A stretch of DNA of 8,626 bases from an uncultured Bacteroides sp. (GCA_900555635.1 USLU01000130.1:1-8626); one strand, 5' to 3'; shown: positions 1 through 6,186, numbered from the stretch's first letter. The notes: a model not told the origin generated them from the letters alone. Made by a program: numbers and translations.

Positions 1-96
1 TTGCTGTGCGGATGCACTCAAAGATAAAAACATTGCCAAGATAGCAAAGAAAATCTTGCGACTCCCCGAAAGGATTTTTCGCCTGTTTTTTTTCAT
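1..96 (-). CDS. N-terminal fragment of a secreted protein, possibly a SusC/RagA-type TonB-dependent receptor
   Basis: An open frame starts at ATG 96-94 on the minus strand and runs off the left edge, giving 32 residues. It reads as a classic signal peptide: a basic N-region (MKKNRRK, then SGSRK), a hydrophobic core (IFFAILAMFLSLS) and a signal peptidase I site at ASA-QQ. The product is therefore exported. Long, basic N-regions followed by such a core are common in Bacteroides SusC-like outer-membrane receptors. The gene sits 210 bp downstream of, and in the same direction as, a TPR/HTH regulator, which is a common arrangement at glycan or nutrient uptake loci. The family assignment rests on this context only; no mature domain is in the window. 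A candidate promoter lies at 172-204. Confidence 0.55.
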   Translation of the reverse strand, partial: MKKNRRKILSGSRKIFFAILAMFLSLSASAQQ

Positions 97-171
97 GCGT
101 ACTAAGTTTTAAAGTTAATAATAAGACGCTCGTCAGCAATGGGCTACTCTCATTACTTTCGAAGCACAGGT

Positions 172-204
172 CAAAAGTATAAAGAAATTAAAGTGAGCTA
201 ACAA
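172..204 (-). promoter_or_regulatory. Candidate Bacteroides-type promoter for the partial gene at 1-96
   Basis: On the minus strand, positions 179-172 read TACTTTTG, a full match to the Bacteroidota -7 consensus TAnnTTTG. A TTG (204-202) lies 22 nt upstream, slightly further than the usual 19-21 nt spacing and with an incomplete TTTG. The predicted leader would be about 70 nt. Confidence 0.45.
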
Positions 205-213
205 GGAGGGGGC

Positions 214-249
214 AATAAGTGGATCATACAAAACGATAATCCACTTATT
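214..249. repeat. Perfect 11-bp inverted repeat between regulator and downstream gene
   Basis: AATAAGTGGAT (214-224) and ATCCACTTATT (239-249) are exact reverse complements separated by 14 nt. The dyad lies about 60 bp beyond the 3' end of the regulator gene and just upstream of the candidate promoter at 172-204. It could be an operator or a weak, AT-rich terminator for the regulator. The minus-strand sequence after it (GCCCCCTCC) is not a T-run, which favours an operator. Confidence 0.5.
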
Positions 250-306
250 TTCACCCATTTACATTCAAAACGTATACCTAAAAAAGTGGTTGATTTACAG
301 TCCGAA

Positions 307-1950
307 TTAGCGAATTTTTCGCACTAAATCGTCAAAATCCTCTCTCGATCCACGGGCTTTATTCCTTACTTTCGCCCGATAATTATAAATTGTATTCACC
401 GAATAACGAAGAAACTCCGCAATTTGTGAACTGTCTTCAATACCCAGACGTATCAAAGCAAAGATGCGCAGTTCAGTATTCAATAACTCGCCTTTCTTCG
501 GTAAAATCTGTTCATTTTCCTGTAATAAGTCATTGAATTTTCCCACAAAGTTAGGGAAGAGATGCAAAAAGGCTGTATCAAAGTTAGCATACAATTCTTC
601 CAGTTCTTCGTCAAGAGCATCTTGGGAACGCGTTATCTTTAATAACTCCGCAATTTGTCCGGCAGACACTTTCTTATTCACCATCCGCCGGTAAGCGTCT
701 AAACGGTTGATATAAGTAGAACACAACTTGATGAAACGGGCAATATACTCTTCCTTGATCTGATTGGACTCCGAGAGTTCGATATTGGTAGAAGACAAGC
801 AACTATTCATTTGCCTCAACTCCTCATTCAATCCGTTTAACTGCTTATTAGCTACCTGAAGATGATTTCTTGCATCTGCCAGCTTTTTCATCTGACGGTA
901 GATATATCCCAAAGCTACAATCAACAACACCAATAGTGCAGTGATAAGCAGCAGGTTCTGTTGAAGACGGTCGTTCTGCTTTTCAATCATTGCCTGATAG
1001 GTTTTATCAATCAATGAAAGCACGTCAGCACTCTGCCAACTACGCAGACGGGCATTGTAGAACTTGGTCGCATTCCACGAAAAGCGCATATATTGGTACG
1101 CACGTTCCATATCACCATCTTCGTAAAGTAGCTGGGCAAGCATCCACAACGAAGCATGGTCCTTAATGGCAGAACGAATATCCGATATAGCAGAAAGACA
1201 AAGATTCCGTTTCTCTCCCAGACTATCATTACTGTACTTGTAAATCAAAGAACGATGATAAGTAGCCATCGCATATTGGGGAGTATATGGTTCTATTTTC
1301 GTCAACCGGAGATCATTCACTTTCAGGGCATCCTCATACTGGCGTTGATCGCGAAATGATGCTTCACGCATCAGCAGGTATTCTTCCGATTCCGGAGGCA
1401 ATATAGCATATAATGAATCTCTATATGCCTGTGAAATACTCCAATAACGTCCCGAAAAGGTTTTATCCTGTGTATAAACGCCCAACTCGCCATACACATG
1501 GTCAAAGCAGGTGTAATAATCGGCTATTAAACGAGGAATGATTTTCCGACGATCTACCGATTCCAGCACATCAAGAGACTCTTTATACATTCCAGTTGAT
1601 GATAATAATAGCGAAAGCTGCAACTGACTTTCTATCTTCCGGTCCGTATCACGCAAGCGCTCTGCAATCCGGATATTTTCATTCAAATAGTGGATTGCAG
1701 AGTCGCAGATAAAGGCTTTATATTCTTTGTATATCTGACTGTTCAGATTGTACTGTTCCGCGGAATTAGGTTCTATTCCGTGCGTCAGTTCTTTAAGGTG
1801 CTTGATACGTGATTCACGTTGAGCGACATAAGTCTCATGTTCTTGAATCGTCAAATCAAGCACATTCAACAGTGAGTCCAAGGTCTTATCGGCCCAGGTA
1901 TATAATGGAAAAGAGAGAAGTAAAAGAAATATCAGGTACTTTTTTTTCAT
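307..1950 (-). CDS. DUF6377-type transmembrane TPR regulator with C-terminal HTH
   Basis: This 547-residue protein resembles the Bacteroides DUF6377 family, membrane-spanning one-component regulators often found beside susC/susD pairs. Residues 1-20 form a signal peptide or signal anchor (MKKKYLIFLLLLSFPLYTWA). Residues about 25-325 are helical and rich in Tyr and Leu, consistent with periplasmic TPR-like repeats. A membrane segment spans about 333-351 (LLLITALLVLLIVALGYIY) and is followed by a coiled coil at 352-398. The C-terminus (about 490-547) is a LuxR/GerE-like HTH, with T492-E-L-R, then SSQIAEFLRYS and TIYNYRAKVRNKA. The likely role is to sense a periplasmic cue and control the downstream exported-protein gene; the ligand is unknown. 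The ATG at 1950 is supported by the signal sequence that follows it. Its promoter region contains an inverted repeat (1972-2021). Confidence 0.85.
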   Translation of the reverse strand: MKKKYLIFLLLLSFPLYTWADKTLDSLLNVLDLTIQEHETYVAQRESRIKHLKELTHGIEPNSAEQYNLNSQIYKEYKAFICDSAIHYLNENIRIAERLRDTDRKIESQLQLSLLLSSTGMYKESLDVLESVDRRKIIPRLIADYYTCFDHVYGELGVYTQDKTFSGRYWSISQAYRDSLYAILPPESEEYLLMREASFRDQRQYEDALKVNDLRLTKIEPYTPQYAMATYHRSLIYKYSNDSLGEKRNLCLSAISDIRSAIKDHASLWMLAQLLYEDGDMERAYQYMRFSWNATKFYNARLRSWQSADVLSLIDKTYQAMIEKQNDRLQQNLLLITALLVLLIVALGYIYRQMKKLADARNHLQVANKQLNGLNEELRQMNSCLSSTNIELSESNQIKEEYIARFIKLCSTYINRLDAYRRMVNKKVSAGQIAELLKITRSQDALDEELEELYANFDTAFLHLFPNFVGKFNDLLQENEQILPKKGELLNTELRIFALIRLGIEDSSQIAEFLRYSVNTIYNYRAKVRNKARGSREDFDDLVRKIR

Positions 1951-1971
1951 CGGAGTATTAAACTTTAATAG

Positions 1972-2021
1972 AAGATTACAAGATTAATAAAGACAAATGT
2001 AGAGAAAATCTTCGTAATCTT
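1972..2021. promoter_or_regulatory. Inverted repeat flanking the candidate regulator promoter
   Basis: On the minus strand 2001-1994 reads TACATTTG, matching TAnnTTTG. A TTTG occurs at 2029-2026, but the 24-nt spacing is longer than usual. The arms AAGATTAC (1972-1979) and GTAATCTT (2014-2021) are exact complements. Each is extended inwards by AAGATT (1980-1985) and AATCTT (2007-2012), with one extra base on the right side. The arms bracket the -7 element at the 21-nt centre. This geometry suits an operator for repression or autoregulation. Confidence 0.5.
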
Positions 2022-2120
2022 ATTACAAATAGTTCATAAATTAAAGGAACAACCCCCGGATACATACCTGATGAAAATAAATACCATATTACCAACCGAA
2101 GCTCTTACCAATAAAAGTAT

Positions 2121-2128
2121 TATCTTTG
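2121..2128 (+). promoter_or_regulatory. Candidate -7 element directly before the aspartate dehydrogenase-like gene
   Basis: TATCTTTG matches TAnnTTTG and ends only 4 nt before the ATG at 2133. No TTTG is seen at the expected -33 position (about 2096-2100). If functional, the transcript would start at or within a few bases of the start codon, giving a leaderless or nearly leaderless mRNA. No other TAnnTTTG was found between the divergent starts on this strand. Confidence 0.4.
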
Positions 2129-2132
2129 TTGC

Positions 2133-2921
2133 ATGAAAAAATTAGTCATTGTAGGATGTGGACGACTTGCAGAAATCGTTGCGGATGCAGTTGTCAAAGG
2201 CTTATTACCAGATTATAATCTGGTAGGTGTCTATTCGCGTACGGCGTCAAAAGCAGCGCACATCGTAAATAAAATGCAGCAACATGGCAAGCCTTGCATT
2301 GCTTGTGCCAAATTGGAAGAGTTATTGGCATTAAAACCAGATTATCTGGTAGAATCGGCCTCTCCTGCCGCTATGCGGGAATTGGCTTTGCCGGCATTGA
2401 GAAACGGAACCTCTGTCATTACCTTGTCTATCGGTGCTTTGGCAGACGAGACATTCTATCGGGAAGTGGCAGAAACCGCCAAGGCAAATGGTACACGAAT
2501 CTATATCGCATCCGGAGCTACCGGTGGATTCGATGTTTTAAGAACTGCCTCTCTGATGGGAAATACGACGGCTCGCTTCTTCAATGAAAAAGGTCCTAAT
2601 GGACTCAAAGGAACTCCCGTTTATGATGATTCTTTGCAAACGGAGCAACGTACTGTTTTCTCCGGTAGTGCTGCGGAAGCTATTCGCCTCTTTCCAACCA
2701 AAGTGAATGTTACAGTTGCCGCCTCACGAGCTTCTGTCGGTCCGGAGAACATGCAGGTATCCATACAGTCTACTCCCGGATTTGTGGGAGATACGCAAAG
2801 AGTAGAAATCAAAAATGACCAGGTGCATGCCGTAGTAGACATTTATAGTGCCACATCGGATATTGCAGGGTGGTCAGTAGTGAGCACCCTGATTAATATC
2901 GCATCACCCATTGTATTCTGA
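2133..2921 (+). CDS. Aspartate dehydrogenase-like NAD(P)-binding protein (DUF108 family)
   Basis: The 262-residue protein has the layout of L-aspartate dehydrogenase (NadX family, which oxidises aspartate to iminoaspartate for NAD synthesis). An N-terminal Rossmann fold starts at residue 3 with the loop G8-C-G10-R-L-A13. Then come VESASP (73-78), the conserved SGATGG-D (127-134), and FSGSAAEAIRLFP (176-188) with N192-V. Length is close to the usual 240-270 residues and the protein is probably cytosolic. The C-terminal part departs from the family. By eye, the position of the catalytic His in the typical N-x-H motif is occupied by Gln222 within GDTQRVEI, and the usual NPKTS segment is not recognisable. 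True aspartate oxidation is therefore uncertain. No nadA or nadC lies nearby. The 3' end overlaps the convergent gene by 18 bp. Confidence 0.8.
   Translation: MKKLVIVGCGRLAEIVADAVVKGLLPDYNLVGVYSRTASKAAHIVNKMQQHGKPCIACAKLEELLALKPDYLVESASPAAMRELALPALRNGTSVITLSIGALADETFYREVAETAKANGTRIYIASGATGGFDVLRTASLMGNTTARFFNEKGPNGLKGTPVYDDSLQTEQRTVFSGSAAEAIRLFPTKVNVTVAASRASVGPENMQVSIQSTPGFVGDTQRVEIKNDQVHAVVDIYSATSDIAGWSVVSTLINIASPIVF
2866..2891. other. Hairpin at the convergent gene junction
   Basis: CAGGGTG (2866-2872) pairs with CACCCTG (2885-2891). Inside a single G-G mismatch, TCA pairs with TGA around a GTAG loop. On the minus strand this stem begins 12 nt after the stop codon at 2904, where a terminator would be expected, but no T-run follows. 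It also lies within the opposing coding sequence, so codon constraint could explain it. Confidence 0.35.
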
Positions 2922-3788
2922 CAGATTGGCCAACACTTTTGCGCTCAGGCGGTCAAACGCCTGACGCGTGCGGCCAGTAGACACCTGCATACAACGTACA
3001 TGCGGATGATTGAGCAGTTGCTCACCCCCCAACGCGCCTATCGTGTCACAAAAACAAAGGTTATCACCTTCCAGCCATTCAGTAAAAGCAGCCTCATCCC
3101 ATGCCGGCGACAAACCGGTATTGAATAAGATCTTCCGGTTACCCATCTGCTTAAATTCCTCTTCGTGCAACAGAATCGTATTTTTATTAAGGCAACAACA
3201 AATGACTTCACTCTCTGCCAGGAGTTCCCTCAATGGCAAAAAGCGATATCCTTTGGCAGTAGCCACTTCTTTCTCACTGCGGGCATAATATGAAATATCA
3301 GCACCAAAAAATTTCAAGGCATCCGCTATCATGCCGCCAGACTTACCCAGTCCGACTATTCCGACTTTCAATCCGGTGATCTCACGAGGCAACTCCTCCC
3401 ACGATTCCTGCCCAAAGCCGTGCAAACAGCGCACCAACTCACTGACTACATATTCCACTACTCCCTCGTCACCATAATCCCGAATACCTGTCACCGTGAT
3501 ACCCCGTTCATTAGCATAGCGAATATCGACATTGGCACTTTCGGGAGAATAGAGTGAACAACACATTCCAATGTATTTCACATTCGGACAACACTCGAGT
3601 ACATACCGGTTGATACGGGAGGTATAACTCAAAAGCACCGCATCAGCATCTCCGATACGGGCAATGATTTCATCATCATTCACGGGTATGTCAGGATACA
3701 TCACCACCTGACCGGCAAATGAATACAACGCTTTTTCGGCCGACGGAACCAGACTGACCGGCTCTATAGCTACAAGTTTCTGAAACAT
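2904..3788 (-). CDS. D-isomer-specific 2-hydroxyacid dehydrogenase-like NAD-binding protein with altered active site
   Basis: This 294-residue protein has the two-lobed layout of the D-2-hydroxyacid dehydrogenase family. An N-terminal substrate-lobe-like part (1-100) contains ADAVLLSYTSRI (48-59) and KYIGMCC (71-77). The segment EGVVEYVVSEL (108-118) matches the family's V-A-E helix. The nucleotide-binding loop is G146-L-G148-K-S-G151. The usual catalytic residues are not found. The Arg of the NTxRG motif corresponds to Leu226 in NTGLSPAWDE, the Glu of the DVFExEP region is replaced in CDTIGALGGE, and the His of PHxxG corresponds to about Val269 in MQVSTGRT. It may be a non-catalytic NAD sensor or an enzyme of different chemistry. 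Length is slightly short (usual about 310-330). It converges on, and overlaps, the aspartate dehydrogenase-like gene. Confidence 0.75.
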   Translation of the reverse strand: MFQKLVAIEPVSLVPSAEKALYSFAGQVVMYPDIPVNDDEIIARIGDADAVLLSYTSRINRYVLECCPNVKYIGMCCSLYSPESANVDIRYANERGITVTGIRDYGDEGVVEYVVSELVRCLHGFGQESWEELPREITGLKVGIVGLGKSGGMIADALKFFGADISYYARSEKEVATAKGYRFLPLRELLAESEVICCCLNKNTILLHEEEFKQMGNRKILFNTGLSPAWDEAAFTEWLEGDNLCFCDTIGALGGEQLLNHPHVRCMQVSTGRTRQAFDRLSAKVLANLSEYNG

Positions 3789-3936
3789 CGTTTTTTTATT
3801 TTAGATTATTCGCGGTTAAGATAACCAATTGAAGAATAAACACTTTGCATAATTTGGGGAATTGAGAGATAACAAGTTAGCAACTGGGCGTATTTCAGCA
3901 ATTTGCGGTGTTGTATCTTCAAATAACTCTCGAATA

Positions 3937-3944
3937 CAAAAGTA
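3937..3944 (-). promoter_or_regulatory. Candidate -7 element for the 2-hydroxyacid dehydrogenase-like gene
   Basis: The minus strand reads TACTTTTG, an exact TAnnTTTG match and identical to the element at 172-179. A good -33 TTTG is not seen, only a T-run at 3961-3967. The predicted leader would be about 140 nt. Confidence 0.35.
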
Positions 3945-3980
3945 ACAAAATTCTCTCAGGAAAAAAACTCACGACCGGTT

Positions 3981-4077
3981 TTTATACAATTCGACAGTAA
4001 AAAAAACTCCGTTATTCGATAATCTTCCTTTTGACAGAGGACAGCTTTCCTAAGTCATGCGGAGTAAATTGTATAAA
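3981..4077. repeat. Long imperfect inverted repeat with 11-bp and 6-bp arms
   Basis: TTTATACAATT (3981-3991) is the exact reverse complement of AATTGTATAAA (4067-4077). Inside it, ACTCCG (4006-4011) complements CGGAGT (4060-4065). The two arm pairs are separated by 14 nt on the left and 1 nt on the right, so a folded RNA would have an asymmetric internal loop. No target-site duplication is evident around the ends, so a mobile-element origin is not supported. Confidence 0.45.
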
Positions 4078-4105
4078 GCAAAAGGATCCCTGCAATTTGA
4101 CAGTA
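3987..4105 (+). repeat. 13-bp direct repeat CAATTYGACAGTA
   Basis: CAATTCGACAGTA (3987-3999) recurs as CAATTTGACAGTA (4093-4105), with one mismatch. A shorter related copy, TTTTGACAG, lies between them at 4029-4037. The first copy overlaps the left arm of the inverted repeat at 3981. These may be protein-binding sites or remnants of a duplicated segment. Confidence 0.4.
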
Positions 4106-4118
4106 GAGACCCTTTTTG
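4080..4118 (+). terminator. Terminator-like hairpin without an assigned transcript
   Basis: AAAAGG (4080-4085) pairs with CCTTTT (4111-4116), with further pairing of TC to GA (4087-4088 with 4108-4109) and CT to AG (4090-4091 with 4105-4106). A short T-run forms the end of the right arm. The stem is interrupted, so it is a weak candidate. Confidence 0.25.
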
Positions 4119-4145
4119 TAAGTTGGGCGGAGATATATTTTGTAA

Positions 4146-4168
4146 TCTGCCGATGGCAGAGCGTTTTT
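4146..4168 (+). terminator. Plus-strand terminator-like hairpin without an assigned transcript
   Basis: TCTGCC (4146-4151) and GGCAGA (4155-4160) form a 6-bp GC-rich stem with a 3-nt loop. GCG and a run of five T (4164-4168) follow. No plus-strand gene ends here, so it may terminate an unannotated RNA, or it may be chance. Confidence 0.35.
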
Positions 4169-4248
4169 AATCGACTACTAATTAAGATATAATCTTTTTA
4201 CGACAACATATGCCGTCTACCGCATCAGGCATAAAATTGGATTTCAAA

Positions 4249-4290
4249 AAATAAATCAGACCGCCTCGAAGTTCAACTTCGGGAAAGGCG
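4249..4290 (-). terminator. Terminator of the lipoprotein gene
   Basis: CGCCT (4262-4266) complements AGGCG (4286-4290), and CGAAG (4267-4271) complements CTTCG (4277-4281), with a 4-nt bulge (4282-4285) on one side. On the minus strand this begins 5 nt after the lipoprotein stop codon and is followed by a T-rich stretch ending in TTTATTTTTTG. Position and tail fit an intrinsic terminator. Confidence 0.6.
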
Positions 4291-4294
4291 CGGA

Positions 4295-5977
4295 TTACTG
4301 CTGCGCAAAGGTGATGCTATTCCATCTCATGAATTGGCCGTTGGGCACCACAAGCCATTCGTTGCCGCTGAAGACTTTGGGGGTGGCATTGCCACCCTGC
4401 TTCTTATCGGCGTTCAGCACGAGGTCGCACTTGGCGGGATTGAATGCGCTATCTCCGTAATGACTGTCTCTGTTGTGAAAAACGGCGGTGCGCTCTATAC
4501 TGCTGCGACCATCACTTATGTCAACGAAATTTCCGGCTGCGGTGGCTTCTATCCGGGTGAGGCTGCGGCAGCCCGTTACGATATAAGTGCCGAACTCGGT
4601 ACACTTCGGTATTTTGAGCGTTTCGAGGCCCGTGCATCCGTAGAAAGCCTCCTGGCCTATCGCAGTCACATTATCCAAAGCGAGCGTCTCCAATGAAGTG
4701 CATCCCCAGAATGCGTTTAGATTAATCCAAGTAACCTGCGAAAGATTCACCGTAGTCAGCGCAGTGCAACCTGAAAAAGCACTACCTCCGATTACCTTCA
4801 TATCATCGGGCAGCGTCACCTCCTGCAAGGCGGTGCAATTCGCAAAGGCGACATCGGGTAGAGTTGGCTTTCTACCCCAGTCCGTCACTCCGGTGAGGTC
4901 GCATTTCGTGATTTTTTTATTATTGATAAACGTACCCCAGTTACCGCCAATTCCTGTTTTGGAAAGTTCGCCCGTCAGCTTGATTTCGGTGAAGCCTGCG
5001 GCGAGGGCGGCAAGGATGGTTAGCTGCGCTTCGTCGGCAGTCATGGAGGTCATGTCGATGTTGCCGGAAGTGGGGGGTGTGAAATTCTTCAGGCGCAGCT
5101 TGATTTGATGTTCCGCCGCCGGGTCGAGGTAAAGCTCGAAGTTGTCGTCGTACTTCTGATGCGGCTCTCCATAGAGGCTGACCATTGACTCCGGATCCAC
5201 TTTCAGACGGTCGCAGTCCGCCTGCGTCAGTTGGTAACCGCCGGCACCTTGGGCGATGGAGGTTACACCGGTCGTGGTGAAAAGGAGATGCACATCACCC
5301 GTGAGGGCTTTCGGAACGGAGATAAGGGGATGGGAAACGGTCGGGTTATAAATGCTGTATAGGTCTATGTAAGCCCCGGCAGCGGTCTTTCCCCCGTTCA
5401 GCACGAGGGTGGCGCCATACCAGACGCTTACACAGCACGAACCGCTGACTGCCGTGCAAGACAATTCGCAGCCGTCACCCAGTTCCAATGCCGCTTCCTC
5501 GCCGACAGCCACAATCATGGTTTCATATTGCCCGTTCAATGCCACGTCTTTGCCCAGCGTAATCCTGCCGTTGTAAACACCTACCGCGGAGTTCATACCT
5601 TGTCGGACCAGATTGATATTGGTGAGTTCGATATAAACGGCATCGGCGTCGGGGCTGGAATTGCCGAGGAAGTGGAAGTTGTTGCCTTCCCCTTCCCAGG
5701 TGAGGGTGTGGCCGCCGCCGTCTATCTTGAAGTGGCCGCTGCCGTTTATGGGAGGGTTGTTGTTGTCACCTCCCGCGGGTATCGTGATGTCGCCGCCCAG
5801 CGTGATGAGTGTAGGGGCGTCGGCCGAGGTGCCGCCCGTCTGCAGGGCGGTGAGCAGGGCTTCGTAGGTGGTGACGGTGATACCTTCCGGCACGGGCTCC
5901 GTTACCGGATCGTCCTTGCTGCACGAAGCAAAGACTACTGTTGCACATAGCACTAACAAAGAAAAAATCTTTTTCAT
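4295..5977 (-). CDS. BspA-like leucine-rich-repeat surface lipoprotein with N-terminal beta-helix-like region
   Basis: The 560-residue protein starts with a lipoprotein signal, MKKIFSLLVLCATVVFASC, with the lipid-carrying cysteine at residue 19. It is followed by SKDD, an acidic start of the kind linked to surface export in Bacteroides. Residues about 35-235 are Gly- and Asn-rich with short beta-strand patterns (DGGGHTLTW, TLVLNGGKTAAG) that suggest a right-handed beta-helix. Residues 377-480 contain five BspA-type LRR_5 repeats of 22-23 residues, beginning near 377, 400, 422, 444 and 466 (AFxxCTxLxxxxL). BspA-type proteins are known surface adhesins or binding proteins; the ligand here is unknown. 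The 5' half, around 4970-5930, looks much more GC-rich than neighbouring DNA, hinting at separate origins of the two halves. A dyad, promoter candidate and hairpin precede the gene. Confidence 0.85.
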   Translation of the reverse strand: MKKIFSLLVLCATVVFASCSKDDPVTEPVPEGITVTTYEALLTALQTGGTSADAPTLITLGGDITIPAGGDNNNPPINGSGHFKIDGGGHTLTWEGEGNNFHFLGNSSPDADAVYIELTNINLVRQGMNSAVGVYNGRITLGKDVALNGQYETMIVAVGEEAALELGDGCELSCTAVSGSCCVSVWYGATLVLNGGKTAAGAYIDLYSIYNPTVSHPLISVPKALTGDVHLLFTTTGVTSIAQGAGGYQLTQADCDRLKVDPESMVSLYGEPHQKYDDNFELYLDPAAEHQIKLRLKNFTPPTSGNIDMTSMTADEAQLTILAALAAGFTEIKLTGELSKTGIGGNWGTFINNKKITKCDLTGVTDWGRKPTLPDVAFANCTALQEVTLPDDMKVIGGSAFSGCTALTTVNLSQVTWINLNAFWGCTSLETLALDNVTAIGQEAFYGCTGLETLKIPKCTEFGTYIVTGCRSLTRIEATAAGNFVDISDGRSSIERTAVFHNRDSHYGDSAFNPAKCDLVLNADKKQGGNATPKVFSGNEWLVVPNGQFMRWNSITFAQQ

Positions 5978-6007
5978 GTTGTTTTATATTTGATTAATAT
6001 TCATGGG

Positions 6008-6043
6008 AAAACAAAAAAGCGCAGAGCGGTTTATGCCCTACGC
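6008..6043 (-). terminator. Terminator-like hairpin in the lipoprotein leader (possible attenuator)
   Basis: On the minus strand GCGTAGGG (6043-6036) pairs with CTCTGCGC (6026-6019) over 8 positions, including two G-U pairs, with a 9-nt loop. It is followed directly by TTTTTTGTTTT (6018-6008). It lies between the candidate promoter at 6046-6053 and the lipoprotein ATG at 5977. It could terminate readthrough from the upstream regulator gene or attenuate lipoprotein expression. Confidence 0.55.
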
Positions 6044-6045
6044 AG

Positions 6046-6053
6046 CAAAAATA
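6046..6053 (-). promoter_or_regulatory. Candidate -7 element for the lipoprotein gene
   Basis: The minus strand reads TATTTTTG, matching TAnnTTTG. No TTTG is found about 20 nt upstream, so activation by a bound protein may be needed. The nearby dyad at 6077-6111 sits from about the -33 region upwards. Confidence 0.35.
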
Positions 6054-6076
6054 TAATGAAAATTTTGGATGATTGG

Positions 6077-6111
6077 TGCACGTTTACGCATATCTGACAT
6101 CGAAACGTGCA
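6077..6111. promoter_or_regulatory. Perfect 9-bp inverted repeat, candidate operator
   Basis: TGCACGTTT (6077-6085) and AAACGTGCA (6103-6111) are exact complements separated by 17 nt. The dyad lies in the gap between the membrane-bound AraC-type regulator gene and the lipoprotein gene, just upstream of the lipoprotein promoter candidate. Half-site spacing of about 26 bp centre to centre suits a dimeric binding protein. Confidence 0.5.
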
Positions 6112-6149
6112 ACACAAGTGTTTTTTTGTGGGTTTATTGTATGTTTAAA

Positions 6150-6180
6150 CAAGCTGTATCACCCAATATACAACAGCTTG
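6150..6180 (-). terminator. Hairpin downstream of the AraC-type regulator gene
   Basis: CAAGCTGT (6150-6157) is complementary to ACAGCTTG (6173-6180), with possible extra pairing of GTAT to ATAC inside. On the minus strand the stem starts 6 nt after the regulator stop codon and is followed by TTTAAAC, a poor T-run. It is a plausible but weak intrinsic terminator or a 3'-end stabilising stem. Confidence 0.45.
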
Positions 6181-6186
6181 GAGGTG

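Larger units (their letters stand above)
3789..4294. other. 506-bp gene-free stretch with dyads and repeats
   Basis: No convincing reading frame is visible here. From left to right it holds a minus-strand promoter candidate (3937-3944), a long inverted repeat (3981-4077), a 13-bp motif repeated at 3987 and 4093, a T-tailed hairpin (4080-4118), a second plus-strand terminator-like hairpin (4146-4168) and a terminator for the lipoprotein gene (4249-4290). The sequence is AT-rich, with poly-A tracts around 3960-3967 and 4000-4006. Confidence 0.6.

Noticed and set aside
464..1359. Short open frames overlapping the DUF6377-type regulator gene
   Set aside because: Shadows in other frames, without domains or start signals.
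3981..4077. MITE-like mobile element with 11-bp terminal inverted repeats
   Set aside because: No flanking target-site duplication and no second copy in the window.
4209..4233. TATGCC/GGCATA stem
   Set aside because: Only 6 bp, a 13-nt loop and no T-run on either strand.
4334..5950. Long plus-strand open frames opposite the lipoprotein gene
   Set aside because: They lie antisense to a well-supported lipoprotein gene, have no recognisable domains, and arise from its GC-rich codons.
6111..6128. AACACAAGTGTT followed by a T-run as a plus-strand terminator
   Set aside because: The loop would be only 2 nt and the stem AT-rich; no plus-strand gene ends here.
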